Notes: generated by a model from the sequence alone, not told the origin. A stretch of DNA of 64,000 bases from Heliomicrobium gestii (GCF_009877435.1 NZ_WXEX01000001.1:248001-312000); one strand, 5' to 3'; shown: positions 35,186 to 44,541, counted from the stretch's first letter. Translations and numbers: made by a program.

Positions 35186-36045
35186 CGCCGATGCAGCCTG
35201 AACGCCGACAACTGACGCTGCCTGGGATACACCTCTCTTACCTGGAATGGAAGGGGAAGGGGAACGAGCCGCTCCTGCTCCTGCACGGTTTGGGCGACCA
35301 TGCCCTGATCTGGACGCCCCTGGCCGAGCGGCTCGTCGACCGTTTTCACATCGTCGCGCCCGATATGCGCGGCCACGGCGAGAGTGACAAACCGGACAGC
35401 GGCTACACCTTTCGCCAGGTCATCGCTGACTTGGAAGGCTTGATGGACCACCTGGGCTGGCAGGACGCCCACATCCTCGGCCATTCCTGGACCGGCAAAC
35501 TGGCGCCCCTCTGGGCCCGAGAGCACAAGGCGCGCTTTCGGAGCATGCTCCTTGTCGACCCGATCTTCATCGTCAAGATGCCGGCGATCATGAAACTGTC
35601 CTTCCCGATCCTTTTTCGCGTCCTCGACAGCCTAAAAGGCATGGGCCCCTTTGGCAGCTATGCCGAGGCGGAAACCCTGGCGAAGGGATTGCGGCAGTAC
35701 CAGGGGTGGAGCGACCACCAGCAGATGGTCTTCCGGGAAGGACTGGAGCAAAAACCCGATGGCCGCTGGGGCAGCAAATTCGTCGTGCCGGCCCGCAACC
35801 AGATCTTCGATGACGTCATGCGTGTCGCCGGCCTGACCGAGCCGATCACCGTGCCGACCCTGTTCGTCCAACCGGAAAAAGGCGTCAACCGCGCTGATTT
35901 TCAGATGAAGCCCTACATAACCTACCTGAAGAACCTGGATGTGCGCACCATCGTCGGCAACCACTGGCCCATGCTGGTGGAGCCGGAGACCTTCAACCGG
36001 ACGGTAGAGGAGTTTCTCGTAAAGCAGTTGTCGCAGCGAGCATAG
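35182..36045 (+). CDS. Alpha/beta-hydrolase
   Basis: A 287-residue alpha/beta-hydrolase with the oxyanion motif LLLHGLGDHALIW, APDMRGHGESDKP, nucleophile Ser102 in the elbow GHSWTG and a late histidine in VGNHWPMLVEPE. The substrate cannot be told. ATG 35182 overlaps scpB (ATGA), so it is translated with it. Confidence 0.9.
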   Translation: MTPMQPERRQLTLPGIHLSYLEWKGKGNEPLLLLHGLGDHALIWTPLAERLVDRFHIVAPDMRGHGESDKPDSGYTFRQVIADLEGLMDHLGWQDAHILGHSWTGKLAPLWAREHKARFRSMLLVDPIFIVKMPAIMKLSFPILFRVLDSLKGMGPFGSYAEAETLAKGLRQYQGWSDHQQMVFREGLEQKPDGRWGSKFVVPARNQIFDDVMRVAGLTEPITVPTLFVQPEKGVNRADFQMKPYITYLKNLDVRTIVGNHWPMLVEPETFNRTVEEFLVKQLSQRA

Positions 36046-36095
36046 CGAGCCAAGAGGCGCTTTATGCCTACGTTTTTCCGAACCCATGAAAAGCT

Positions 36096-36264
36096 GGGGT
36101 GGATGGGACTGGGAGCGATTTGGGCGGAGCGGCGAGAGCGAGCGCAGGCTGCGGAGCGGTAAGGGCGCCAGGGGTCACATGCAGAAAAGCCCAGAGGTTT
36201 GGCGCCCAGCGAGGCAGCCCAGCGAGCCGCCGCGCAGCCCTTAGCGAGCAGTCCCATCCACCCC
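36096..36264. repeat. 169-bp long palindromic element
   Basis: Perfect 16-base inverted arms GGGGTGGATGGGACTG (36096-36111) and CAGTCCCATCCACCCC (36249-36264). Nested inside are GGCTGCG/CGCAGCC (36147-36153 and 36233-36239) and GGGCGCC/GGCGCCC (36163-36169 and 36201-36207). The whole would fold into one long hairpin. No coding potential is seen. It lies in the 311-base gap before folD, and could be a MITE-like insertion or a structured RNA. The rest of the gap (36265-36356) shows nothing. Confidence 0.75.
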
Positions 36265-36356
36265 GTGATTTTACAAAATTTACGATAAAACAGAGACAAA
36301 TACAGCGCCGAGGCATCTCGATTAGACGAACGGCGCTCAAGAGCGAGGTGGGGCCT

Positions 36357-37220
36357 GTGACGGCTCAATACATCGACGGCAAGGCCATCGCCGCCCAACT
36401 GCGGGCGGAAATCAAAACAGAGGTCAGCGCCCTCCAGGAGAAAGGGATCGTGCCCAAACTGGCCGTCATCCTGGCCGGCGACGATCCGGCTTCGGTGGTC
36501 TACGCCCGTTCCAAGGAAAAGGCGGCGGCCAACCTGGGCATCGCCTTTGAACTGTTCACATTGCCTGGCGACACGGCGGAGGCCGACCTCCTGGCCCTCA
36601 TCGACCGGCTAAACGCCGACGCCGGCGTCCACGGGATCATGGTTGAACTCCCCCTGCCCAAACAGATCGCCAAAGAGAAGGTGATGGAGGCGATCCATCC
36701 CCTCAAAGATGTAGACGGCGTCCATCCCCTCAACCGGGGCTATCTCATGGCCGGACAGCCTGGACTCGTGCCGGCGACGCCCATGAGTTGCATCGAACTG
36801 CTGGAGCGATCCGGTATCGAACTGTCGGGCAAGCGTGTCGTGATCATCGGACGGGGCGAGACGGTGGGCAAGCCGCTCTTTTTCCTGCTTCTTCAGCGCA
36901 ACGCCACCGTGACCGTCTGTCACACCCGCACGAAGGATCTGGCTGCTGAGGTGCGCCGCGCCGAGATCGTCATCGCCGCCGCTGGCAAGGCCGGACTGGT
37001 GACAGGAGAGATGATCGCGCCGGGGGCGGTGGTCATCGACGCCGGGATCAATGAAGGCGCTGACGGAAACATTGTCGGCGATGTGAAGACCGAAGAGGCG
37101 GCTGAGCGGGCGTCGCTGATCTCGCCGGTTCCCGGCGGTGTCGGCGCGTGCACGACGGCGTTGCTCTTCCGCAATGTCCTGCTCGGGTTGAAGCTGCAAG
37201 GAGGAACGGAACATGAGTGA
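36357..37220 (+). CDS. folD: Methylene-THF dehydrogenase/methenyl-THF cyclohydrolase
   Basis: FolD interconverts 5,10-methylene-, methenyl- and 10-formyl-tetrahydrofolate. The 287-residue protein has the family motifs YARSKEKAA (catalytic Lys), GIMVELPLPKQI, PLKDVDGVHPLN, VIIGRGETVGKPL and TPGGVG-like SPVPGGVGACTTALL. GTG 36357 follows GAGGTGG and opens TAQYIDGKAIAAQL; the frame continues upstream through the palindrome but that part is not coding. It overlaps the cyclodeaminase gene by eight bases. Confidence 0.97.
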   Translation: MTAQYIDGKAIAAQLRAEIKTEVSALQEKGIVPKLAVILAGDDPASVVYARSKEKAAANLGIAFELFTLPGDTAEADLLALIDRLNADAGVHGIMVELPLPKQIAKEKVMEAIHPLKDVDGVHPLNRGYLMAGQPGLVPATPMSCIELLERSGIELSGKRVVIIGRGETVGKPLFFLLLQRNATVTVCHTRTKDLAAEVRRAEIVIAAAGKAGLVTGEMIAPGAVVIDAGINEGADGNIVGDVKTEEAAERASLISPVPGGVGACTTALLFRNVLLGLKLQGGTEHE

Positions 37221-37848
37221 CATCTTTGAACGGCCGCTGCGGAACGTCATCGAGCAGGCCGCATCGGCGTCACCGACGCCGGGAGGCGGCTCCGTCTCGG
37301 CCATCACCGGCGCCTTTGGCGCGTCCATGGCGGCGATGGTCGCCAACCTGACTGTGGGGAAGGAAAAATACAAAGACGTAGAGCCGCAGGCGCTGGAACA
37401 GGTAAAGCGGCTGGAGGGGATCATGGCGCGGCTGGAAGGGCTTGTCCAGGCTGACATGGATGCTTTTGAAGCCTTTATGGCGGTCTACAAGCTGCCGAAA
37501 GACACAGACGAGCAAAAAGCGGCGCGGGCGAAAGCCCGCCAGGCGGCGGCGATCGAGGCCACCGAGGTGCCTCTGGCCATCGGCGACGCCTGTCTCGAGG
37601 CATTGGAGGCGGCTGTCGGACTGGCCGCCATCGGCAATAGCACGGCCATCTCTGACGTGGGCGTCGGCGCCTACCTGGCCGAAGCGTCCCTGAAGGGCGC
37701 CCTGCTCAGTGTGGACATCAACCTGCCCGCCATCAATGACAGCGAGTTTGTGAACAACGCGAAAGCTCGGCGGGAGCGGCTGATCGCCGAAGCGGAGCGA
37801 CTGCGCGCCGAGGCGATCGCCGTCGTCGGGAAACGGATTCAGGGATAA
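37213..37848 (+). CDS. Formimidoyl-THF cyclodeaminase-family protein
   Basis: A 211-residue all-helical protein of the FTCD cyclodeaminase (FchA) family: SPTPGGGSVSAITGAFGASMAAMVANLTVG (residues about 17-46) is the signature, followed by VQADMDAFEAFM and the late NSTAISDVGVGAYLAEASLKG. The family turns formimino-THF into methenyl-THF and ammonia, which feeds FolD directly. The eight-base overlap with folD supports a shared one-carbon pathway. Confidence 0.92.
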   Translation: MSDIFERPLRNVIEQAASASPTPGGGSVSAITGAFGASMAAMVANLTVGKEKYKDVEPQALEQVKRLEGIMARLEGLVQADMDAFEAFMAVYKLPKDTDEQKAARAKARQAAAIEATEVPLAIGDACLEALEAAVGLAAIGNSTAISDVGVGAYLAEASLKGALLSVDINLPAINDSEFVNNAKARRERLIAEAERLRAEAIAVVGKRIQG

Positions 37849-37968
37849 GTTGCCCGACCCTTCAGAAAGATCCGATGACCGAGATCCTGGGATTCCTTCA
37901 CCAAAGAATGGAATATTTTAGGGCGGTTTGTGGGATGCTATCTTTCCGAATGGGAGGGTGGCGGTTCC

Positions 37969-38796
37969 ATGACCAAGCTGTTGTTCTGGACCCTCATGGG
38001 CGGCGTTTTCGTCATTGCCCTGGGGGTCCTCATCATATACCTGCCCTTTACCATGCAAATCCGCTACCGCAGGAACGGCGAAAAGGATGACTTCGTCGTC
38101 AACTGGCTGTTGTTTGGCATCCCGTTCAAGCTGATCAACCTGCCGAAGGTTGACGTAAAATCGGAAAAAACACCGCCGACCATTTTGGTTCGTCTCAAGA
38201 AGCTCTACCAGCGAAAAGCCCATCAATCAGAACAGCGGGTTGACCGTTTCTTCACCGTCTTCACATCGGCCTGGCCGCGACTGAAGCGGCTCCTCCGGAT
38301 CATTCGTCTGGAAAAACGCAATTTTTGCCTGCGCCAGCTGCGCTGGGAGACCCGCGTCGGCGCTCGGGACGCCTTGGATACGGCGCTGATCGCAGGCAGC
38401 CTTTGGTCATTCAAATATATGCTGGTGGCCTGGTTGGATCGGTTCGTCGACGACGTAGACCACCGGCCGAGGGTGAATGTGGTGCCCCTCTATGGGGGCA
38501 AACGGCTGGACGTTTCTTTGGATTTTGTATTCACCATCCGGCCCGGTCACATTATCGTCGTCGGTTTATGGAATGCCGGTTACTTCCCCGGCAACATGCC
38601 GAAAGCTTTTGACAAAAACCGTCGAGGGCCGGCGGAAGGCAAGGGGGAGCGGCGCGAAGAGAAGCCACGCGATGAGAAGCCTCACAATGAAAGGCAGCAG
38701 GAATACGGCGTTCCGACCATCGTTCCCCCGCCTCGACGCTACGCCAACCGGATGAAGCAACAAGAGAGAAAAAAGAAGGTCAAGTGGAGAGAATAG
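37969..38796 (+). CDS. DUF2953-like membrane-anchored protein
   Basis: A 275-residue protein with one N-terminal TM (LFWTLMGGVFVIALGVLIIYLP), then a basic region, a segment with LRQLRWETRVGARDALDTALIAGSLWS that resembles DUF2953 proteins of spore-formers, and a Lys/Arg/Glu-rich tail. Function unknown; in Bacillus such genes often sit beside ytfJ. A ytfJ-type gene is 1.3 kb away here, at 40130. ATG 37969 follows GGGAGGG. Confidence 0.75.
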   Translation: MTKLLFWTLMGGVFVIALGVLIIYLPFTMQIRYRRNGEKDDFVVNWLLFGIPFKLINLPKVDVKSEKTPPTILVRLKKLYQRKAHQSEQRVDRFFTVFTSAWPRLKRLLRIIRLEKRNFCLRQLRWETRVGARDALDTALIAGSLWSFKYMLVAWLDRFVDDVDHRPRVNVVPLYGGKRLDVSLDFVFTIRPGHIIVVGLWNAGYFPGNMPKAFDKNRRGPAEGKGERREEKPRDEKPHNERQQEYGVPTIVPPPRRYANRMKQQERKKKVKWRE

Positions 38797-38846
38797 ATCA
38801 ATCAGTGGCAAATCGGTAAACCTGAAAGCCCACAGAAAGCCTACTG

Positions 38847-38878
38847 AAAGCCGGGATCATGTTGACGCCCGGCTTTTT
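38847..38878 (+). terminator. Terminator after the DUF2953-like gene
   Basis: AAAGCCGGG and CCCGGCTTT pair, followed by TT. Confidence 0.85.
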
Positions 38879-39112
38879 ACGTGTCTGAAAAAGGGAAGCT
38901 GCCGATTCTGCGCGAGGCTTCGAAAACCCGATGAAGATGAATCGGTGCAGTGATTTAACAGATATGCCAAGGAAGATGCGTGGGGTTAGAAAGTAATATA
39001 TGGTATTATTTTAATGGGGTCTGACACTATACTTGCTACGCCAAAAATAAAATTTTCTCAATCCATAGGTTCCGTTCGTAATGATGGAATGCATTAAGGG
39101 GTGAGGGAACAG
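38879..39112. other. Intergenic region before the cNMP-MCP gene
   Basis: An AT-rich gap of 234 bases. The only signal is CTGACACTATACTTGCTA (39021-39038), which resembles a sigma-54 -24/-12 element with one mismatch in the -24 pair (GA for GG). No strong sigma-A promoter is seen. Confidence 0.25.
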
Positions 39113-39985
39113 GTGGAATGGAAGGCGTTAGAAAAATACGGTTCAACGAAGACCTTGCAAGTCGGTGAACTTCTCTTTCGAGAAGGTGAAGAGGGAAAAG
39201 AGATGTTCCTCCTGTTGCAGGGCGCCATCGAGGTTTACGTCGAGAGGAATGAAAAAAAGATCACCCTGGCTGTGCTTCGGGAAGGAACGACCTTTGGCGA
39301 AATGACGCTCTTGGAGAGAATGCCGCGAAGCGCCAACGCCAAGGCGATCGAATACACGAAGCTATTGGTGCTTGATGAACCGAGTTTTCGCGATGTGATC
39401 CGGGAACAAGGGGACTTTTCCTGGATGCTGATGAAGGAGTTATCGTCTCGCATTCGCAGCAATAATCTCGATGTGATTCAACGAATCGGACAAGACCTGC
39501 AAGATGCGGCCCACCAATTAGGGGAGTATGCTCATCAAATTACCGGTATGGTGACGAGAGTCGTCGAATCGTCCAAGGAAATCGAAACAAACCAATCCCT
39601 CCTGTTTCAGGATATACAAGAAGTATCAAAGTTGGCCGAGAAAATCAGTAAATCCTTTGACTTTGTGCGGACCATCGCGAATCAAACGAAGATCCTCGGC
39701 ATCAATGCTTCCATTGAGTCGGCGCGAAGCGGGGAACAGGGGAAGGGATTCGCCGTCGTCGCCCGCGAAGTTCGTCAACTCTCTGAGCTATCGAAAAATA
39801 ACGCCGAAGAGACGCGAAAGTTGCTTACCGACATAGAAGGTCGAGTAAAAAATATCAGCCATTCTTCTGAAAAGAGTTCCACGCAGTGCCAGAAGCAAAC
39901 GACGGAAAACCAACAAATCGAAGCGCTGATCGAAGAGGTCTTGAAGTTATCGGAACGTTTGGTTCAGATAGCAACGACGTTATGA
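39113..39985 (+). CDS. Cyclic-nucleotide-binding domain fused to a chemoreceptor signalling domain
   Basis: A 290-residue soluble protein. Residues about 1-120 are a cNMP-binding (Crp-like) beta barrel: GELLFREGEEGKEMFLLLQG, GTTFGEMTLLERMPRSANA. Residues about 130-290 are a short MCP signalling hairpin, with the kinase-contact tip NQTKILGINASIESARSGEQGKGFAVVAREV (about 205-235). There is no TM and no HAMP. It may link cAMP, c-di-AMP or another ligand to a CheA array, or act without one. GTG 39113 follows AAGGGGTGAGGG. It is flanked by long gaps and seems to stand alone. Confidence 0.88.
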   Translation: MEWKALEKYGSTKTLQVGELLFREGEEGKEMFLLLQGAIEVYVERNEKKITLAVLREGTTFGEMTLLERMPRSANAKAIEYTKLLVLDEPSFRDVIREQGDFSWMLMKELSSRIRSNNLDVIQRIGQDLQDAAHQLGEYAHQITGMVTRVVESSKEIETNQSLLFQDIQEVSKLAEKISKSFDFVRTIANQTKILGINASIESARSGEQGKGFAVVAREVRQLSELSKNNAEETRKLLTDIEGRVKNISHSSEKSSTQCQKQTTENQQIEALIEEVLKLSERLVQIATTL

Positions 39986-40129
39986 TCGTAATCGGCCGGT
40001 TTCAAGCGGGAGTTGCCTATACCCTTGAAATCATGTGCCTGGACGGCGTTGAATGGCATAAATCCCTTTCCATCCAGCCAAAATAGCCCTAGATAGTACG
40101 TTGTATAGGTGGAAGGGGAGAAAACATAG

Positions 40130-40567
40130 GTGAATCATCCCATCGAAGCGCTCATGAGGACGGCCATGGAGAGCATCAAAGCGATGGTCGACGTGAATAC
40201 GGTAGTTGGTGATGCCGTGGAAGCCCCGGATGGCAGTTTGATCATCCCAGTATCGCGCGTCGCCTGTGGATTTGCCGTCGGGGGTTCCGAATTCTCCGAC
40301 CATAAGCCCGAAATTCCTGACACGGAATCGGTGCTTCCCTTTGGCGGCGGCAGCGGCGCCGGCGTCTCGGTTCAACCGGTCGGCTTCCTCGTCGTCCACG
40401 GCGGAACTGTTCGCCTGTTGCCCGTTGACGGCAATGCCGTGATGGATCGATTGATCGATCTGGCGCCGCAGGTGCTGGATCGCATCCGGGACATGGTCGC
40501 CGATAAAGAGGAGGAAAAGGAAGAGTGTCTCGAAGAGTGCCATGAGGCAGACGAGAGGGCTCACTAA
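40130..40567 (+). CDS. ytfJ: Spore protein YtfJ (GerW family)
   Basis: A 145-residue YtfJ/GerW protein: GDAVEAPDGSLIIPVSRVACGFAVGG, FGGGSGAGVSVQPVGFLVV and an acidic C-terminus. In Bacillus it is made in sporulation and affects spore germination. GTG 40130 follows a purine-rich GGAAGGGGAG. The 144 bases before it hold no feature. Followed by a two-way terminator shared with the PBP gene. Confidence 0.92.
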   Translation: MNHPIEALMRTAMESIKAMVDVNTVVGDAVEAPDGSLIIPVSRVACGFAVGGSEFSDHKPEIPDTESVLPFGGGSGAGVSVQPVGFLVVHGGTVRLLPVDGNAVMDRLIDLAPQVLDRIRDMVADKEEEKEECLEECHEADERAH

Positions 40568-40582
40568 AGGCGAAAACAAAGA

Positions 40583-40628
40583 ACAGAGCGGCGATCCGGA
40601 AAGTCGGGTCGCCGCTCTGTTGCGTTTT
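40583..40628. terminator. Bidirectional terminator
   Basis: ACAGAGCGGCGA and TCGCCGCTCTGT form a 12-base stem (40583-40620) between two convergent genes, with T-rich sequence on the right and A-rich sequence on the left. Confidence 0.8.
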
Positions 40629-40631
40629 AGC

Positions 40632-43007
40632 CTATTCGAAGAGGCGCCAATGATCCTCCGGTGGATCGGTGGGATGCGGCATTGGAACGTTATCTGACGG
40701 GAGCGGCTCTCTGTCGGCGCGACCGAGGGGAGGCGCCTTGATTGAATCGGGCGCCGGTCCATCGGGTGATGATGTTCCCGGAACCGGCCGTTGCGGCGCC
40801 GGTTGTGCAGGCGTTGTGGCCGGCGGGGGACCCGTCGAGGGGGAGGGAGTGGTCGATGGAGACGCCGAGGGGGGAGAGGTGGACGGCGTTTGGGGAGGCG
40901 CTCCGCCGGACACCGAAGAGCCAGGCGGCGAGCTATCGACAAGATTGGGAACCGGCGACGTATCGGGCGCCTGTTCGGCCCGCTCCTCCCTTTTTGGACC
41001 GGGGCGAACCCAGGGGTCGACATCCTTCGGACCCACGTAGCGGGCCGTCCGGTGCGCATCATACCCCTCCGGCTGCGCAAAGGCGGCGACAGGATAATCG
41101 TGAAGGGATGTGCTCAGCACCTCCCGGAACATCTGGGCGGGATAGGAGCCGCCGTAGACCTGTTTCAGGTAATGCTGGCCATCGGTGCGGTCATAGCCCA
41201 TCCAGACGGCGCAGGTCACTTCCGGTGTATAACCCACAAACCAAGCGTCCTTGTTGCCCTTGACGTTCTTAAACTCGGGCAGGGGCGGCAGTTCTGTCGT
41301 CCCCGTTTTTCCGGCGACGGGGCGGCGCATCTGCGCCCGGTAGCCGGTGCCTGATTGGACGGCCGTGATCAGCATGTCTGTCACCCGGTAGGCGGCCACC
41401 GGCGACAACACCTCGTCCTGCTTCGGCTCGATGATCTTCTCCTTCCCCAGGGCGTCGACGACGCGGACGACGGCGTGGGGTTCCACATAGACGCCGCCGT
41501 TGGCCAAGGCCGCATAGGCGCCGGCCATGTGCAGCGGGGCGACCCCTTGGGTCATGCCGCCGAGGGCCAGTGAAAGGTAGCGGTCTTTGTCGGTGAGCGG
41601 GAGGCCGACTTTTTTGGAGATCTCGACGCCGCGGTCTGTCCCCACTGTTTTCAATAGGTACACTGCCGGGATGTTGATCGAGTAGGCCAGCGCCTCCCGG
41701 ATGGTGATGGCGCCTCGGAATTTGCCGTCATAGTTGCCCGGCGCGTAGCCGTTGAAGTCCATCGGCCCGTCGTAGACGACATCCTCGGGGATGAAGCCGT
41801 TCTCCATGGCGGGGGCATACACCATGATCGGCTTGATGACCGATCCGGGTTGGCGGCGCAGTTGGGTCGCCCGGTTGAAGCTGCGCCGGCCGTCATAGTT
41901 GCGACCGCCGCCGATGGCGACGATCTCGCCGTTATGATGGTTGACGACGACCATGGCGGACTGCACCGGTTGGTCCGCCGGTCCGGGCGGATAGAGGGAT
42001 TCATCGTTGATCACCTCTTCCACGCGCTGCTGAACAACCGGCTGGAGCGACGTATAGATCTTCAAGCCGCCGCGAAAGACCTGATCCTCTGTGTAGCCGT
42101 GGCGGTTGCACAGTTCGAAAACGACATGATCGATGAAGGCTGCGAATTGGCGATTCGGCGTAAACCCGTGCAGTTGCTGTGGGAGCGGTGTTTTTTTGGC
42201 CTCTTCCATCTCTGATTCGCTGACCAATCCGTTCTTGGCCATGATGGTGAGGACAGCGTTTCGCCGATCGACGGTGGCCTCCGGATTGGCGATGGGTGAG
42301 TAATAGCTGGGCGCTCGGGGCATCGAGGCGAGCAGGGCGGCTTCGGCGAGGTTCAGGGCGGAGACGCTTTTGCCGAAATAGGTCTGCGCCGCTGCCTGCA
42401 CGCCATAGGCGCCGTTGCCGAAATAGATGCGGTTGAGGTACATTTCCAAGATCTGCTCTTTGCTGAAGCGCGACTCGATCTGAAAGGAGAGAAAGGCTTC
42501 CTGGACCTTTCGCTTGATCGTTTTGTCATTGGTGAGAAAGGTGTTCTTTACCAACTGCTGGGTGATTGTGCTGGCCCCCTGGGAGAAGCGCCCATCCTGG
42601 AAGTTGGTCACCAAGGCCCGCCCGATGGCTCGAAAGTCAACGCCTTGGTGATCGTAGAAGCGAACATCCTCAGCGGCAATGATGGCGTTCTTCATGGCCG
42701 GCGGGATTTCATGCAAAGCGACGGGGATCCGGTTTTGCTCGCCGTGCAGGGCCGTGATCAATCCGCCTTCATAATCATAGATGAAGGAAGTGGCGGCAAG
42801 GGAACCCAGGGTCGAGGCGTTCAGTTCCGGGCGGTCATGGAGGTAGTAGACAACGAGACCGTAAAGGCTGACGAGAAAAAGGAATAAAATGCCCAGGGTG
42901 ACTTGCAGGAGCCTTTTTCCCAGGGAACGAGAACGGCTGGGCGGGGGGCTTTCGGAGGGCAGGGTTTCATCGCTCCATGCCGGAGAAGGCTTGGATCGCT
43001 GGGACAT
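40632..43007 (-). CDS. Class A penicillin-binding protein (PBP1A type)
   Basis: A 791-residue bifunctional peptidoglycan synthase. One N-terminal TM (LQVTLGILFLFLVSLYGLVVYYL), glycosyltransferase domain with EDVRFYDHQGVD, GASTITQQLVKNTFL and KVQEAFLS, then the transpeptidase domain with the Ser-x-x-Lys motif GSVIKPI, a Ser-x-Asn-type SINIPAV and KTG in VAGKTGTTEL. The last 120 residues are Pro/Ser-rich and low in complexity. GGGAGGTG precedes ATG 43007. Convergent with ytfJ and divergent from spmA. Confidence 0.95.
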   Translation of the reverse strand: MSQRSKPSPAWSDETLPSESPPPSRSRSLGKRLLQVTLGILFLFLVSLYGLVVYYLHDRPELNASTLGSLAATSFIYDYEGGLITALHGEQNRIPVALHEIPPAMKNAIIAAEDVRFYDHQGVDFRAIGRALVTNFQDGRFSQGASTITQQLVKNTFLTNDKTIKRKVQEAFLSFQIESRFSKEQILEMYLNRIYFGNGAYGVQAAAQTYFGKSVSALNLAEAALLASMPRAPSYYSPIANPEATVDRRNAVLTIMAKNGLVSESEMEEAKKTPLPQQLHGFTPNRQFAAFIDHVVFELCNRHGYTEDQVFRGGLKIYTSLQPVVQQRVEEVINDESLYPPGPADQPVQSAMVVVNHHNGEIVAIGGGRNYDGRRSFNRATQLRRQPGSVIKPIMVYAPAMENGFIPEDVVYDGPMDFNGYAPGNYDGKFRGAITIREALAYSINIPAVYLLKTVGTDRGVEISKKVGLPLTDKDRYLSLALGGMTQGVAPLHMAGAYAALANGGVYVEPHAVVRVVDALGKEKIIEPKQDEVLSPVAAYRVTDMLITAVQSGTGYRAQMRRPVAGKTGTTELPPLPEFKNVKGNKDAWFVGYTPEVTCAVWMGYDRTDGQHYLKQVYGGSYPAQMFREVLSTSLHDYPVAAFAQPEGYDAHRTARYVGPKDVDPWVRPGPKREERAEQAPDTSPVPNLVDSSPPGSSVSGGAPPQTPSTSPPSASPSTTPSPSTGPPPATTPAQPAPQRPVPGTSSPDGPAPDSIKAPPLGRADREPLPSDNVPMPHPTDPPEDHWRLFE

Positions 43008-43212
43008 ACGGTGACACCTCCCGCAGTCATAGGCGCCGACTGAATCACACCGGCAGTCGGGATAAAACTAAAATTTACTGTAATATATTAACATAAATAG
43101 AGCTGAAAATCCATTTTTTTATTCACCTGCCTCTTCATCAGTTGCCGGCAGAGGCGCCGGTTCTAGCCTGTCCCCGCCTTTCATAGTTTGTACCGTCGAA
43201 GGGGGGATTGGG

Positions 43213-43800
43213 ATGAACGCCATTTGGCTCTTTTTCCTTTTGGGCGGAATCGGCATCGCTGCCGCTCGGGGAGATGTGCAGAAAGTGACCGACGGGGCTT
43301 TAAAAGGGGCGGAGATGGCTGTTGAGGTCGCCTTGGGCCTGATCGGGGCGATGGCGCTCTGGCTGGGCATCATGCGCATCGCCCAGGAAGCCGGTTTGAT
43401 CGATCTCGTAGCCCGGATCGCTCGTCCCTTTCTGATCCGGCTCTTTCCATCCATCCCGCCCAACCATCCCGCCCTCGGTCATATCCTCATGAACCTGAGC
43501 GCCAATGTGCTGGGTCTGGGGAGCGCGGCGACTCCCTTCGGCATGAAGGCCATGCAGGCGATGCAAGAACTGAATCGGAATCGGCCCGAGGCGTCAGAAG
43601 CCATGTGCACCTTTTTGGCGCTCAACACCTCCTGCATCACCCTGATCCCGGCGACGATCATCAGCGTGCGCGTCGCCGCCGGTTCGGCAAATCCCACAGA
43701 AATCGTCGGACCGACCATCCTGGCGACCATGGTGGGCATGACCGTGGCCGTCACGGCGGATCGGTTGTTGCGCAGCTATTATCGGCGACGGGGGGATTGA
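43213..43800 (+). CDS. spmA: Spore maturation protein A
   Basis: A 195-residue membrane protein of the nucleoside-transporter-like Gate domain: LIGAMALWLGIMRIAQEAGLID, HPALGHILMNLSANVLGLGSAATPFG and LNTSCITLIPATIISVR. SpmA and SpmB act together in dehydration of the spore core. ATG 43213 follows GGGGGG. The gap before it (43008-43212) is AT-rich with no clear promoter. Confidence 0.95.
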   Translation: MNAIWLFFLLGGIGIAAARGDVQKVTDGALKGAEMAVEVALGLIGAMALWLGIMRIAQEAGLIDLVARIARPFLIRLFPSIPPNHPALGHILMNLSANVLGLGSAATPFGMKAMQAMQELNRNRPEASEAMCTFLALNTSCITLIPATIISVRVAAGSANPTEIVGPTILATMVGMTVAVTADRLLRSYYRRRGD

Positions 43801-43802
43801 CT

Positions 43803-44339
43803 ATGCCTACAGCGATCATGGACACCTTGTCCCAGTGGACGGTTCCGGCGCTCTTTGCGATCGTGCTGGTGGCGGGGGCGCTGCGCGGCGTCAAGGTCTA
43901 TGACGCCTTTGTCGCCGGCGCTGAGGAGGGCTTTTCCATCGCCGTCAAGCTGATCCCTTATCTGGTGGCCATGCTGATGGCCATCGGCATATTTCGCGAG
44001 ACCGGCGCCATGGACATGTTGATGGCCTTTCTGGAGCCGGTCACATCCGTGTTGGGGATACCCGGCGAAATCCTTCCCTTAGCGATGATGCGACCCCTGT
44101 CGGGGAGCGGCGCCCTCGGCGTGGCCACCGAACTGATACAGACCTTTGGGGCCGATTCCTTTATCGGACGCCTGGCTTCAACGATGCAGGGGACGACAGA
44201 TACCACCTTTTTTGTTTTGACCATTTACTTCGGCGCCGTTGGGGTGCGCCGGTACAGATATAGCCTCTACACGGGATTGCTGGCTGATGTGACCAGTTTT
44301 TTGGCGTCTGTCTATTTTTGTAGAATTTTCTTTAAATGA
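43803..44339 (+). CDS. spmB: Spore maturation protein B
   Basis: A 178-residue partner of SpmA with the same Gate fold: KVYDAFVAGAEEGFSIAVKLIPYLVAMLMAIGIFR (about 30-64), PLSGSGALGVATELI and QGTTDTTFFVLTIYFGAVGVRR. ATG 43803 is two bases after the spmA stop; the frame is open upstream inside spmA but that part is not coding. Confidence 0.95.
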   Translation: MPTAIMDTLSQWTVPALFAIVLVAGALRGVKVYDAFVAGAEEGFSIAVKLIPYLVAMLMAIGIFRETGAMDMLMAFLEPVTSVLGIPGEILPLAMMRPLSGSGALGVATELIQTFGADSFIGRLASTMQGTTDTTFFVLTIYFGAVGVRRYRYSLYTGLLADVTSFLASVYFCRIFFK

Positions 44340-44541
44340 TTTGCAAAGTTGTTCAAAAAGTACTTTCCCTCACAAAAGGATTATGGTATGATAGCAACCA
44401 GAAAGAGTTGCGCGTCTATTCTGAAAAAAAGAAATTTGATGAAAAATGTCCCCCTGTCAGTCGTATTTTTTTAAGGGAAAATGGAATCCTCTACCTCGAA
44501 CGGTTTTTTGTGAGTAAAAATGGAAGAGAGGTGTGCCAACC

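Noticed and set aside
36099-36356. Upstream extension of folD
   Set aside because: It would translate the palindromic element, lacks a ribosome site and is absent from FolD; GTG 36357 is better supported.
36046-36356. Remnant transposase around the palindrome
   Set aside because: No frame in either direction resembles a transposase, and no target duplication is obvious.
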